Shown here piece after piece: positions 22,440 through 32,700 of a stretch of DNA of 64,000 bases. The position numbers were made by a program, and so were the translations under genes. Location: positions 34,471,362 to 34,535,361 of the forward strand of contig JAUPFT010000016.1 of assembly GCA_036936625.1 (NCBI GenBank). Reading direction: 5' to 3'. Below the pieces are notes generated by a model, which was not told the DNA's origin, made no database searches, and saw nothing but the letters and a program-made list of their open reading frames with translations. Position 1 is the stretch's first letter; each line of letters opens with the position of its first letter. Source of the stretch: Parnassius smintheus behrii (Eukaryota; Arthropoda; Insecta; Lepidoptera; Papilionidae).

Positions 22440-22941
22440 ATAGAAATACAAAGTGACGTTTGTTCAAGTCAACGCTGATGTTTTCTAATTATAATAAGTG
22501 GTACATATTTCCGCACATTCTACAGGTTTTAAAGTTCTCTCGTGCCATTTCAACGTAGAATTAATTCGAGCTTACGACTGCTGATTCATCAGGAGAAGTT
22601 GAGAGGGGGCAAGTCAAAGCGATTGGCGGACGTAGGCAGTTTGCGAGGGGAGACGCGGAAAGCACTCGGCCCACTTTGCTCAGGTACGAATATAACTTTA
22701 AGAATTAACTTTCCACCTGCGCTCATGAAAATCGGAACGCTGGACAGGCGCGCACGAAATTTAGTAACATTTTTATAATACGCCCTTAATTTTTTGATTA
22801 CGTTTTTTAAATCACTTTATAAAAAAAAATCAACTAATGAAGGTTGTAGATGTTTTACCGGCCTAGATCCTCACATACTACAACCTTTAAAGGTATAAAC
22901 AAAAAAACTCAGTATTAAGAATATCTTGCACAGTTTAATGT
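22440..22941. other. Intergenic, with a GC-richer block at 22600-22690
   Basis: No recognised gene. The block ends in TTTGCTCAG/GTACGA, which could be a splice donor, but there is no supporting coding signature. The 78-codon frame at 22542-22778 has no known motif. Confidence 0.25.
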
Positions 22942-23152
22942 TTAATAAAACTAATTTAATTTGGATTTTGTCGCGTTTTATGAACTTACTTTTAATTCCT
23001 GACCATGGCCACGGGAATGAGGTGTTTAATGTCCCGATATCATAATTAACCTGGGCTATCTCGTACCCGAAACGTCGAGAATTTAATTCTATTATGTAAG
23101 TAAAATTAAGTTCAATTTAACGCGATAAAATCCGTAAATTAGTTTTATTAAA
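22942..23152. repeat. Fold-back element built from Penelope tail sequence
   Basis: Inverted arms (22942-22979, containing TAATAAAACTAATTT and GGATTTTGTCGCG; 23117-23150, containing CGCGATAAAATCC and TTAGTTTTATTA) enclose the block CTGACCATGGCC and, on the far side, CCCGAAACGTCGAG. Both ends match the outer part of the Penelope tail. Confidence 0.7.
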
Positions 23153-23714
23153 TAAAATCCAGTATTAGCTTAAACTAAGAAATCGTTACAGTTTAATATT
23201 GTTAGGCGTAAACATTGTTCTTTGAAAACTAACATATAATTATCTGTCAACATAACACACGCTTTCTGTTGGGGATATATTCCTTATGTTATGAGCTTGA
23301 TACAAGCACCAAAGGAGGATTACACCCGTAAGTCTTCCCTGGCAACGCGTAATACAATTTTGTTTAAAGAAAAGAAATATCGTCAAATACGGTTCAGCCG
23401 CTTCCGAGAAATTGATGAACGTACATTAAAAACTTAAAATTAAATATAATAACTTCTTGGTTTTGAAAATCGTTTTAAGAAGTAAATATATTTTCAAACA
23501 TTCCACTGTTATAACAAAATTATGCTAATAGAACAACTTTCTATCTCTCTATCTCTCTATCTGCCAAATTGTACTTTGAGTAACGGAAATAGAGCAGTGA
23601 TTAATTATGAGTTCCCTATTAGACGACTCAAAAATATCTCGACATTTGAATTTGTTGCGTTCGTTAAGCTAACAAGGAGACAACTGTTTCTGTAACTGAA
23701 GAGAAGGTAAAGTT
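23153..23714. other. AT-rich intergenic sequence
   Basis: Nothing recognisable apart from a short (TCTCTATC)n run near 23540. Confidence 0.4.
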
Positions 23715-23905
23715 CCAAAGGTGACATGGCGGCGAGGCGGCGTATACGTATGATTCAAGCATCTGCCATGCGAGACGCACATCAGGATGCAGTGGCAACG
23801 CATCTGCATCTTGATTCTAATTCGAGGATTGATGTAGATGTCAATAAGCCACAGCATTCACTTACCGTCGAGTGGACTGTGTGCTCGTTTGGCATCCTTG
23901 TTATA
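23715..23905 (+). repeat. Dispersed LINE/SINE 3'-tail family
   Basis: Contains GGTGACATGGCGGCGAGG, GGATTGATGTAGATGTC, CACAGCATTCACTTACC, and the tail TGTGCTCGTTTGGC, then a short A-run. Confidence 0.65.
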
Positions 23906-24139
23906 TTAAAAAAACACCAATTCCGAGCGTATAGATTCTGCTCTCTCACTCACCTGTCTAATAAGCTTGACCGGTGTTGATAAACTTATCAATAATTTAT
24001 TCAATCACGTATTATTGAAAATGCCTTATAGGCATTTCAAAAATTTGGATAAATCCAGAAATCCAATAAGAATGTCTTGACGTCAGTATCATCATCAGAC
24101 ATCTCGCAACTTTGACGGTGCTCCCATCACGAGTCTGGG

Positions 24140-24500
24140 TATTTTACGTCTGACGATATACCTTTACAACTCTCGATACCATCCATACCACAGAAATCGT
24201 AATAATGACTATTTCTGTGATCCATTCCATCTGGATGACTGGTGGTCCACCACTGTGCGATTTTAAAAGAAGTTTCCTTCCCCGCACAACTTCCTTGTGG
24301 AATCGACTATCACTAGAGATTTTTCCGGACCGATACGACTTAGAGACCTTCAAGAAAGAGCCTAATCCTTTTTAAAGGGCCGGCAATGCATCTCCAATTT
24401 CCCTGGTGCTGCAATTGTTCATATGCGGCGGTAATTTCATCACTTACCATCAGGTGAGCCGTATGCTCGTTTGCTCCCTCTCCTATAAAAAAAACTATCT
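24140..24500 (+). mobile_element. CR1-type LINE 3'-end fragment
   Basis: Translates in pieces to DDWWSTTVRF, FSGPIRLRDLQE and SFLKGRQC, matching the end of the CR1 ORF at 5951-8206. The tail CTTACCATCAGGTGAGCCG then TGCTCGTTTGC and an A-run follows. Same family as 5903-9248, opposite strand. Confidence 0.85.
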
Positions 24501-24884
24501 AAAGTCCTGAAATCTTTTTGAGCTTTTCCATAGTCGATTCTTACGTCACCCACGGGACAAAATGGGGTGATCCTCGTAGATTCTCTTAAAAACCAATTAA
24601 ATAAATATACAAGTGTCTCTTATAAATACGCGTAAATCAGAGCAAAAATTTTTGAAAGATAAAAATAAAATATAAATAAATTAGGTGTCACGTTGTTTGT
24701 CCGCGACCGATTTTAATCTAATTTGCACACCGTGTGAAATTCGGTCCAACTTGAGCGATAGGATAGTTTTTTTGTCCATGAGTGATCCACAATTTTATTT
24801 AGCGAATTTAAGGATTTTTAATAGGACATGACAAAGGGTCGTCGAAAAGGGCAAAACAACGACTGCTTTTTCTTTTTTGCGCAC
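24501..24884. other. Intergenic, with a short repeat scrap
   Basis: Near 24530-24570 a CTTACGTCACCCACGGGA block resembles a common lepidopteran repeat also hinted at in 58310-58470. Otherwise nothing. Confidence 0.3.
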
Positions 24885-25690
24885 GAAGCTAATATGGGCA
24901 ACCCTCCGGAAAGCGGGGAGGAAGGTGGAGAATGCTCATAGCTTACCACGCAGCCAGCTGCGTGGTTATGTGGAGACTTTAACCCACTAAACCCCACCTT
25001 TTAGGGACTGGCTTAACGGTCTAACTAGAAATCTCTAAGCCGTATACGGATGCGACCCTCCTTAGCAGAAAGGAGGGCGCAAGCGGCGAGAAGCCGCTTA
25101 GAAGTGCGCCTAACTAAGCCAGATTAAGGGATGTATTATGTAGGCTCGGCCTGAGCCGCCAGGAGGCAGTTCAGGTCAGCCGAAAGCTTGTTGTGGGGGG
25201 GGGGGGGTCCGAGAGAGAGTTTCTCGGTCTGCACACACTATATCGAGTGTGGATAGGGGCTGCATAGGCAGCTGTCTCACGAATGAGATGATTTGGGTGG
25301 GGACTCTGAGACTTTGAAAAATCTGCCAGAGAGTGATTTAAGGAACTGCTGGATTGTTGGGAGCTCTAAGTCTCGGTGTAGGTCGGCATTACAGACATAA
25401 TAGGGCAAGTTAGTGGCCCTACGACAGAATAGATTTTGAACTATTTGAAGTTCATTTATAAATTTGGGCTTAGCATGTGCGAAAATGGGGGCCGCGTAGG
25501 TCATGACAGGTCGTATGCAGACCTTATATAAGGTTCGCTTGTTGTGGAGGGACATTTTACTGTGTCTGCCCAACATGCTGTTGAGCCTACCCATGTAAAA
25601 TCGTGCGGTGCGAGTTACCTTCTTGATATGAGGCTCGATAGTGAGCCTTACATCAAGGGTGACTCCTAAATATTTGGCTTTTCACAACAA
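24885..25690 (-). mobile_element. Jockey-type LINE 3' end
   Basis: The minus strand reads FYMGRLNSMLGRHSKMSLHN then YKVCIRPVMTYAAPIFAHA and FCRRATNLPYYVCNADLHRD, the end of a Jockey-clade RT. The frame can be followed upstream to about 25690 (GVTLDVRLTIEPHIKKVTR). A G-run (25195-25207) and a 3' UTR follow. The 105-codon open piece at 25277-25594 is intact. The catalytic part is missing. Confidence 0.8.
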
Positions 25691-25860
25691 CGTCTGCCTG
25701 GCAAGTTAGTTTTTATATAAAGTTCCGGTGTCCTAAGCGGTTGTTCCGGATTTAATTAAATTTTTATGGGGTACATATGGGATCACCTAAATAGTTTTTA
25801 GCTATAGTTAGTCCCGGTAGGTGGATCTACCTTGTGGAAATCCAGAAATGACTTGTTTAA
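25691..25860 (-). repeat. Dispersed ACTAGCG-type repeat, poor copy
   Basis: TTTTTATATAAAGTTCCGG, then CCCGGTAGGTGG and AAATCCAGAAATGA, in the order of the copy at 5690-5848. Confidence 0.35.
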
Positions 25861-26204
25861 AAACCGAGTCTTGTCGCTAGTATTTTTACTAATAAATAGT
25901 CAAAGAATTTGAAAAGTATAACAGATTGATAACGTCTCGGAAGACTCTGTTTTTTTTTTGTGTAAATAGAAAAGTTCATAAAGTTTTTTTTACGTTATTG
26001 AAAAATAATGGTTGGAAAATTCAACGATAAATATGATAATCAAGTAAAGAAAAACATATATTTTTCAATGGAAATTTTGAAAGGACTTAAAAGTATTTAT
26101 GCTAGAGTATTTATGCCTTTTTTGTATAAGAGACCCTAAAAGTAGTATTCTGCCACTTAGTAGCTGTTGTGTTTCGGCTTGAAGCACTCAACCTTAGTTT
26201 TTTG
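25861..26204. other. AT-rich intergenic sequence
   Basis: Nothing recognisable. Confidence 0.4.
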
Positions 26205-26515
26205 TACGTTGTAGAGTCACGCTGCAACTATATTATGGTTGTAGCACGAATGAGTCGGCACGACCGTCAAAGGACCACACTCTTACAGAATACCAGCGTA
26301 AAATAGCAGCCAAATTGCTGTGTTTCGGATGGTGAGAAAAGCGATCCGGAAACCCTTTTTTACTGGAATCGAGGCATTCTATCTTAGTCATCGGGGGTGG
26401 CAAAGTTTTTGCATTTTGATTTCTAATCGAGGATAAATTTAGATGTCTATGAGAAACAGCATCCACTTACCATCAGGTGGACCGTGTGCTAGTGTGTTAG
26501 CCTTATTCTATAAAA
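26205..26515 (+). repeat. Dispersed LINE/SINE 3'-tail family, best copy
   Basis: Contains in order CTGCAACTATATTATGGTTG, TAGCACGAATGAGTCGGC, CTCTTACAGAATACCAGCG, GGCATTCTATCTTAGTC, CATCCACTTACCATCAGG, TGGACCGTGTGCTAG, and TTCTATAAAA. It has no coding capacity. It shares its last roughly 40 bases with the CR1-type LINE. Confidence 0.7.
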
Positions 26516-26824
26516 CTTTTTTTAGAATATGTTTTTTTAAAGTGGCAACTTATCCGTAACCATCTAGTTTCAAGTTTAGTTTAGTTTTTAGGTGCTAATT
26601 ATCAAGTAAACTGGCATATTTGCTACACACTACACTCACTGATTTCTATAAACTCTAGTGTATAATAAAGGTCAGTGATTACATGTCCAAATCGTGTTAG
26701 TTCAAATTATCTTTACATGTAAATGTATGTGATGCTTTTCGTTTGATTTTTTATTCATTGAAATTAATCCTTATTATTATTCTAAATTATGTAAAATAAT
26801 GGAATATAGATAAATATCGCTTTA
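26516..26824. other. AT-rich intergenic sequence
   Basis: Nothing recognisable. Confidence 0.4.
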
Positions 26825-27010
26825 TATAGAAATCGATTACTGTCCGTTAGTGTCGCTAAAACTCAAAAACGGCTTGATCGATTTTGATGAAATTCTTGTA
26901 TGTGTTTGAAAAGGTTCTTAGATGGCTTAGGTTCACAATTGGACCCAGATTGGCGCTTTTGTCAAGATCCAGAAATCACCCGTGCGAAGTCTAGGCGGAT
27001 CACTAGTATA
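26825..27010 (-). repeat. Dispersed ACTAGCG-type repeat, copy 2
   Basis: TATATAGAAATC, CTGTCCGTTAGTG, GATCGATTTTGATGAAATTC, GATCCAGAAATCACCCG, ending GATCACTAGTATA. Inverted relative to 40882-41074. Confidence 0.6.
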
Positions 27011-27514
27011 TAATAAACAAAAATTAATTGAATATAGACACTAATTACATGATAAATAAGAATGACTTTGTAACGTAATCCCCGATTTTAATTGTTTATG
27101 TGATTATTTTTCACAATACCCTTACTAAAATATTTATTGAATGAAATTCCATGACTGTATATTTAAATATTCAAAAACATAATACTCTTCCTGTTATAAT
27201 AACATTGATTCAAAGTCTAAAAACCGAAACATGGCCATGCTTGCTGCTCCAGAAAGCGAATTACTCGTGATGATTTTGAATTTGCAAAAAATATATATAC
27301 TGAGTTAGACAAGCTCATTAGAATCAGGAAGCTGAAGCAGTAATATGTCACTTATTAATCTTAAATAACATGCTATAGAAGAGTATCCAAATCTTTGGAT
27401 TCAGATGGATAATGACCTTGCTTTACTATCATCTCCATGATATGAATCCTATGGTTACACATTCGTTCACAGTTGAACACTTAATAATTATTATTTTTTA
27501 TACAAATCAATGTG
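27011..27514. other. AT-rich intergenic sequence
   Basis: No gene recognised. A short frame near 27240-27330 has no known motif. Confidence 0.35.
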
Positions 27515-27735
27515 TACAACAGGCACACAGTTCACCTTATTTTAAGTGTATGCTGAAGCCAATAGTCCTCGATTGAGTATAAAAATGTAGATACGTTGTC
27601 ACCCCTAAGGAGATGGGACGCATCATCTGTAAAAAGGAACTTCGGTTCTTGTCACAATACGAAATGCAACACGATACTGGTGATATACGTTGGCATTCTG
27701 TGAAAGCAGGGAACCCTCCCTGGTTGAACCAAATT
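27515..27735 (-). repeat. Dispersed LINE/SINE 3'-tail family, minus, decayed
   Basis: On the + strand: CACAGTTCACCTTA, then AGATACGTTGTCACCCCTAA, then TTGGCATTCTGTGAAAGCAG. This is the reverse complement of the family's order. Confidence 0.45.
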
Positions 27736-27934
27736 ATTTGTGCATTTTCCATAATATAGTAGTAGCAAGATCAACATATAGCGTCACGATAATTATTTCT
27801 GATACTTGTTCTCCACAGATATTATTAATTTTTTTGTCCCAATCTATACCAACCTACCTTCGAAAACACGGTAACAGGCATGTGGTATATGATAAAGATA
27901 AGTAAGAATTATCCAGTATGGTGATATCTTGTAT

Positions 27935-28054
<120 letters not shown>

Positions 28055-28651
28055 CCTATACTATTAAACGAGCAATTCTTGTATATATGTATATATATAT
28101 ATAATCGGGATCTCGGAAACGGCTCCAACGATTTTCATAAAATTTAGTGTCCAGGGAGTTTCGGGGATAATAAATCGATCTAGCTAAGATTTATTTTTAG
28201 AAAATCTCTTTTTGTCCGTGTTTTTAGGCAATTAAAAACTGCTACAATATAGTTAGAATAAGAAGGTAAATTTTGACAGTTTGGTAATGATTATAAATAG
28301 CTTATTGGTATAATGGGCGGTCACAAAATCGTAAAACCCCGGTTCGAGCCCAGACCGACCGACCGACTTTTTTATTTTTTTTTCAAGTTTCTTTCTTTTT
28401 TGAGAAAATATATTTTTTTCGAGCCCTTTTTTTAGTATTTTTTAAAAACACGAAAATTTAAATAAAAATAATTGCACTCATGATTTTTTATTCAAATAAC
28501 CAGTTCAGTTTTTCTGTTATGTCGCTAAGATCAAAAAATATTATTTATAATTCATCAGTATGTAATTTGTATCTAAATATAATTTCCAAAACACACGAAT
28601 TAAAAAAATCGAGCGAAAAATACCGAGCAAAGCTCGGTCAACCGGGTACTA
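28055..28651 (+). mobile_element. Helitron-like non-autonomous element, copy 2
   Basis: Begins TCCTATACTATTAAACGAGC after the TA tract. It ends with a 7-bp hairpin ACCGAGC-AAA-GCTCGGT (28622-28638) and CAACCGGGTACTA, then TA repeats. A 5' TC, a hairpin about 10-12 bases from the 3' end, no terminal inverted repeats and insertion in AT are the Helitron hallmarks. The last bases (CTAT) deviate from the usual CTRR. No protein. Internal tRNA-like box A (TGGTATAATGG, 28306-28316) and box B (GGTTCGAGCCC, 28341-28351). Confidence 0.6.
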
Positions 28652-28673
28652 TATATATATATATATATATATA
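28652..28673. repeat. (TA)n microsatellite, right flank
   Basis: About 11 TA units after the Helitron-like element. Confidence 0.95.
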
Positions 28674-29425
28674 AAGGTGGAAAGACCTTCATAATAAAAT
28701 ATGGCTAGGATCATAACAAATTTTAATGAAATTATCATTCTGATACTTTAATTGGTGTAAAATAAAAAGCAGAAAAGTAAAAGATCAGGTCTAAAATTCT
28801 TAACTTTTAGAGACAACAAGATGTGTTTGGTAGCTGGTGCCAAGGTGAAAAATGTTACAAAGCGTATATAGAACAATAACATTGATGTGCACTTTTACTT
28901 CTCTTAGACTTTTTTACCTCCCACATAATTAGTGAAACGTACAAACTGTGGTTATTGTCTATAAGCCGAAATTGCATTCTCATATTTATTGAAATTTTCA
29001 GAATATCAGATTTTGTATTTAACAGTTTCGCCTGGCATCGAAGCAATATTTTGAACTAAAATATGTGCGTTGATCCCTACGGACTGTAAACACTAGACAT
29101 TAATTTTATTTTCCACTTATTCAAATTTTTAATATTAAGAGTTTTAAATTTATGACATTTGAAAAGTGATCGAAACATAAGCTAAAAATTAGTACTATGT
29201 GATTAAAACTCTGTTGTAAAAATAGCATTTCCAGTAATTCCACATTAATTAAAAAAATTAAACGGTTGGAGGCTAAATTGTAGAGAAAATGTCCGATGGT
29301 ATTTATTTGGAGCATCATTCAAGCTGCCGATAAGCATTACTGTACCGTGATAGCTAACCTGTGTGAAAAGGGTTTCGCCAATTTTTGTGCAAAACAAATA
29401 ATAGAGAACTGCGACGACTTTAAGG
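28674..29425 (+). other. Upstream region of paramyosin
   Basis: No coding frame of substance. TTAATATTAA at 29129-29138 fits the loose MEF2 consensus YTAWWWWTAR, but such matches are common in AT-rich DNA. Sequence turns GC-rich from about 29420. Confidence 0.4.
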
Positions 29426-29435
29426 CGGGTGTGTC

Positions 29436-29443
29436 TATAAAAG
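29436..29443 (+). promoter_or_regulatory. Prm: TATA box of the paramyosin promoter
   Basis: TATAAAAG lies 218 bases before the paramyosin ATG, just at the start of a GC-rich leader. Transcription would start at about 29465. It is the only strong TATA box near the first exon. Start site not proven. Confidence 0.65.
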
Positions 29444-29464
29444 GCCGAGAGGGGGGTGCGCGGG

Positions 29465-29660
29465 GGTGGTAACACGATCCGTGAGCTCCAGCCGGCCGGC
29501 CGCCCTGGAGTCGCGCGCGGAGGGCGGGCGGGCGGCGGGTGAAGGGGTGCGGGCGAGAGCAGATGGTGCGCGCGCGCCACCCGCTCCCGCTCTCACTAGT
29601 CGAACGGTGCCCGACCGGTAACGTAGCGCCGACTGCCGACCGAGAGACGAACCAGCGACA
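29465..29660 (+). other. Prm: Paramyosin 5' leader, GC-rich
   Basis: About 195 bases of unusually GC-rich sequence (CCGGCCGGCCGCC, GGGCGGGCGGGCGG) between the TATA box and the ATG. A leader intron cannot be excluded. The antisense frames here are products of the GC composition. Confidence 0.5.
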
Positions 29661-29771
29661 ATGTCCTCCATGGCGAAGACTTCCAAGTACACCTACCGCA
29701 GCAGTGGCGGAGGCACCACCGACGTCAACATAGAGTACAGCACCGACCTGAGTGCTTTCTCCAGGCTGGAG
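29661..29771 (+). CDS. Prm: Paramyosin exon 1, residues 1-37
   Basis: Start codon in GCGACAATGTCC. Encodes the non-helical head and the turn into the coiled coil (SAFSRLE). Donor GAG/GTACCG, phase 0. Confidence 0.9.
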
Positions 29772-32700
29772 GTACCGGCCGACCAATCAGTGCAGTGCTT
29801 GTGAAGTGTTTACGGACACATGATCGAGTATGTTGTATTTTTCAGGACAAAATCCGTCTCCTCCAAGATGATCTGGAATCCGAAAGAGAGCTACGTCAGA
29901 GGGTAAGGCTCGATCGCCCGAAATGTGATATGCGCGAGCGCCGCGGCCAAAGCTGGCGCGCCCGCGCGCGCGCAGGTGTGGGCGGGGCGGCGCGCAAACA
30001 CACCTCTATTAATATCGCCTCCCTTGATTTAATATTTTCCCTACGCACCCTACTTGTAAAATTCACAAGTTACGCCGCCCCAAAGCGCTTTAAATTCCTT
30101 ATTACTGTGATTTTTTTTGCTATTAATAAAACTAATAAACTAAGGGGTAATAACACGCAACATTAAATCATTACTAATAAAAATTACCTAACCGTCATCA
30201 TCTCAACCAAATAAGTAAAAAAGAGATTAATAATACTTAATCATTATATTTTGAATCAGTTTTATCACAAATTTAGTTATTATCACGATTTTTAAGTAAT
30301 CCATGCGTCTCTGAGTCTTCTTTAACCATATTAAATCGTGTTAAAATGTTAATATTGTGAGTTCACTAAACGACGACGAGAAAAAATACATTATGCGCAA
30401 GAAAAGGTTATCAACCGTCCCGGTGACAGTCTCGTAGCTGAGGTTATAACAATTAGTAAAATAATCCTGCAAAAAGCCCGCGTGCCTCCTAAGACGTGTC
30501 CCGCATTTCTTACGAAATCCTGTACAAATTCTATTTCTCTAATATCATTCATACAAATAACATTAAAATATTGGAAAAAATATCTTGTGTGGTTAAATTG
30601 TTACGCTTATAAATTAAGTATTTAAAGTTGTTTTTTTATTGTATATTTAAAACTAAGGAACTTTGCGTGAAATCAAACATTAAAGTGCAGAGTCAATAAA
30701 TGTTCCCAATGTAAATGAATTGGTACTGTAATTTTAAGATATCTGTAAAATTTCTTTATTTTGAAGTGCAAACAAAATCATATTTTTCTCCCAGTTTATC
30801 TATTGTTACATCCATTCAATCCCGTGCGATAACACGAGTGCCCTGGCCGCCGTCCGCGCGGTGACTCCGCGATCGGCTGGGATCTGCGATATATTTAGGC
30901 GCGTAGCGAAAGCATTCTCTGAAACTTCAACTTCTTGCTCTCGGTCTCACTTTTGAAACTGGGCCAAATGATGCTCGTTCCCGTTGAGAATGCCACAATA
31001 TTGAAATATAATAATAGACCGCGCTTTTCTTAGCGAAAATGTCTGAGTTAGTCACAGCTACGGGTTAATTCTTATTTTAGACGAGTACAATAAAGAAATA
31101 TGCGAAGGACGAATTACAAATAAAACTAGATCTTGCATAATATAATTACTTTATAATACATGAATACTCACTAAACATTAAGATTGTTTTGTCCATAAAA
31201 CGCGGTAAATTTTTGTTTATATTTATTTCAAAGATTTTTTATTAACAAATTTTACTACCGATTTTTAACCGATTAGCTATATAAACTTGACAGCATTGAT
31301 ATTATATTTAAAGTTTACAATCATAATTCATTTTATACTACTTAATTACTAATATAATAAGCTAACATTGAGACTACTCGTAGTACATACTTAGTAGATA
31401 ATAAAAAGTAATATTAAAATATAATGTTGAAACATAATATTAAAAGATCGATATATTGTACTAATACTTTTCATTGTTCATTGAAACAGATTAATAATAT
31501 AAACTTATAATATTATCTGCTCTCAGTCACTCTGCTTCAATTAACAATGAAAGGTACATAAGTTTGAACTAAAAATACTACTTCAATTATGCTGAAACTA
31601 CAGTATAATATAAATGTAATAAAATTTTTATTGATGAAAACAGATCGAAAGAGAAAAGGCAGACTTGAGCGTGCAAGTGATTCAACTTTCCGAGAGGCTT
31701 GAGGAAGCTGAAGGCGGAGCCGAAAGTCAGGTAATTTACAGATGTCTTTAAGAAATACTAATTAATTATATCTACTATAGCTTACTATGACCGTAGTAGA
31801 TACTTGGTGATTGGAAAGTATCAAACAGAGAAAATTTAGATAAGAACATATTTTAGAAACGAACGAAATAGAACATTTCAAAAGTTACATGCAATATAAT
31901 GGAAATAATATAATATCCAAAACGATGACGCAGATATAAGATATAAAAAAGAAATATTTCAGAAAACTAATAATACAGAAATCTATAAGACTATGGTATA
32001 AAGTCATTTGTGGAAATCGAGAACTGGAAATGCAAAAATATTATCAAGGCAACATGAGTTGATGAAAGAGAAACATTGATTGAATATGTGTTATGAAATT
32101 AATAAATATGTTAAATATATTATGTAATTTATTGCTTTGCGAATTTAGTTTTAATACAGGCATTTGCGAATTGTGCACAAAGCTTTGCGATAATATGTTT
32201 TTGTATTTGTTTACAGACCATTTTGATTTATTTCTGCAATAATTTGAAATATCTATAAAAATGGGAAGAAATGCAAACAGAAATAAGATAAGATAAAGAT
32301 TCAATTTTTTTTTAAGGAAAAGGGTGAAAAGCGTGCACACGTCCAGCTGATGGTAAGTGGTGAAAAATGCAGATACGTTGTGAGCCTTGAGGACTAAGAT
32401 GGAATGCCTCTTTTCCAGTATAAAGGGTCTCCGGTTCTCTACACTCACCATACGAAAAACAGCAGCATTAAGCTGCTATTTGACGTTGGTATTCTGTGAG
32501 AAAAATTATTATTATGAGTTAATAAAAATATTTAGGTTGAATTGGTATATATTTTGTAAAAACTTTTCAAATCTTAGATATAACAATCTGGACCAAAAAG
32601 TTCAAACGCGTCCCCAAAAAAAGAAAGTAAAATATGGGACGTGCTTTGAAACTCTTCGTAATTTTTTCAGTTCGAGATCAACCGAAAACGTGACACTGAA

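Noticed and set aside
22542..22778. 78-codon frame through a GC-richer block as a small gene
   Set aside because: No motif, no promoter, and a donor-like site inside it. Kept only as a note on the block.
29245..29786. Three long minus-strand open frames opposite the paramyosin first exon
   Set aside because: They come from the GC-rich leader and exon 1 on the other strand. Composition is Arg/Pro/Ala-rich with no motif, and there is no splice or promoter support.
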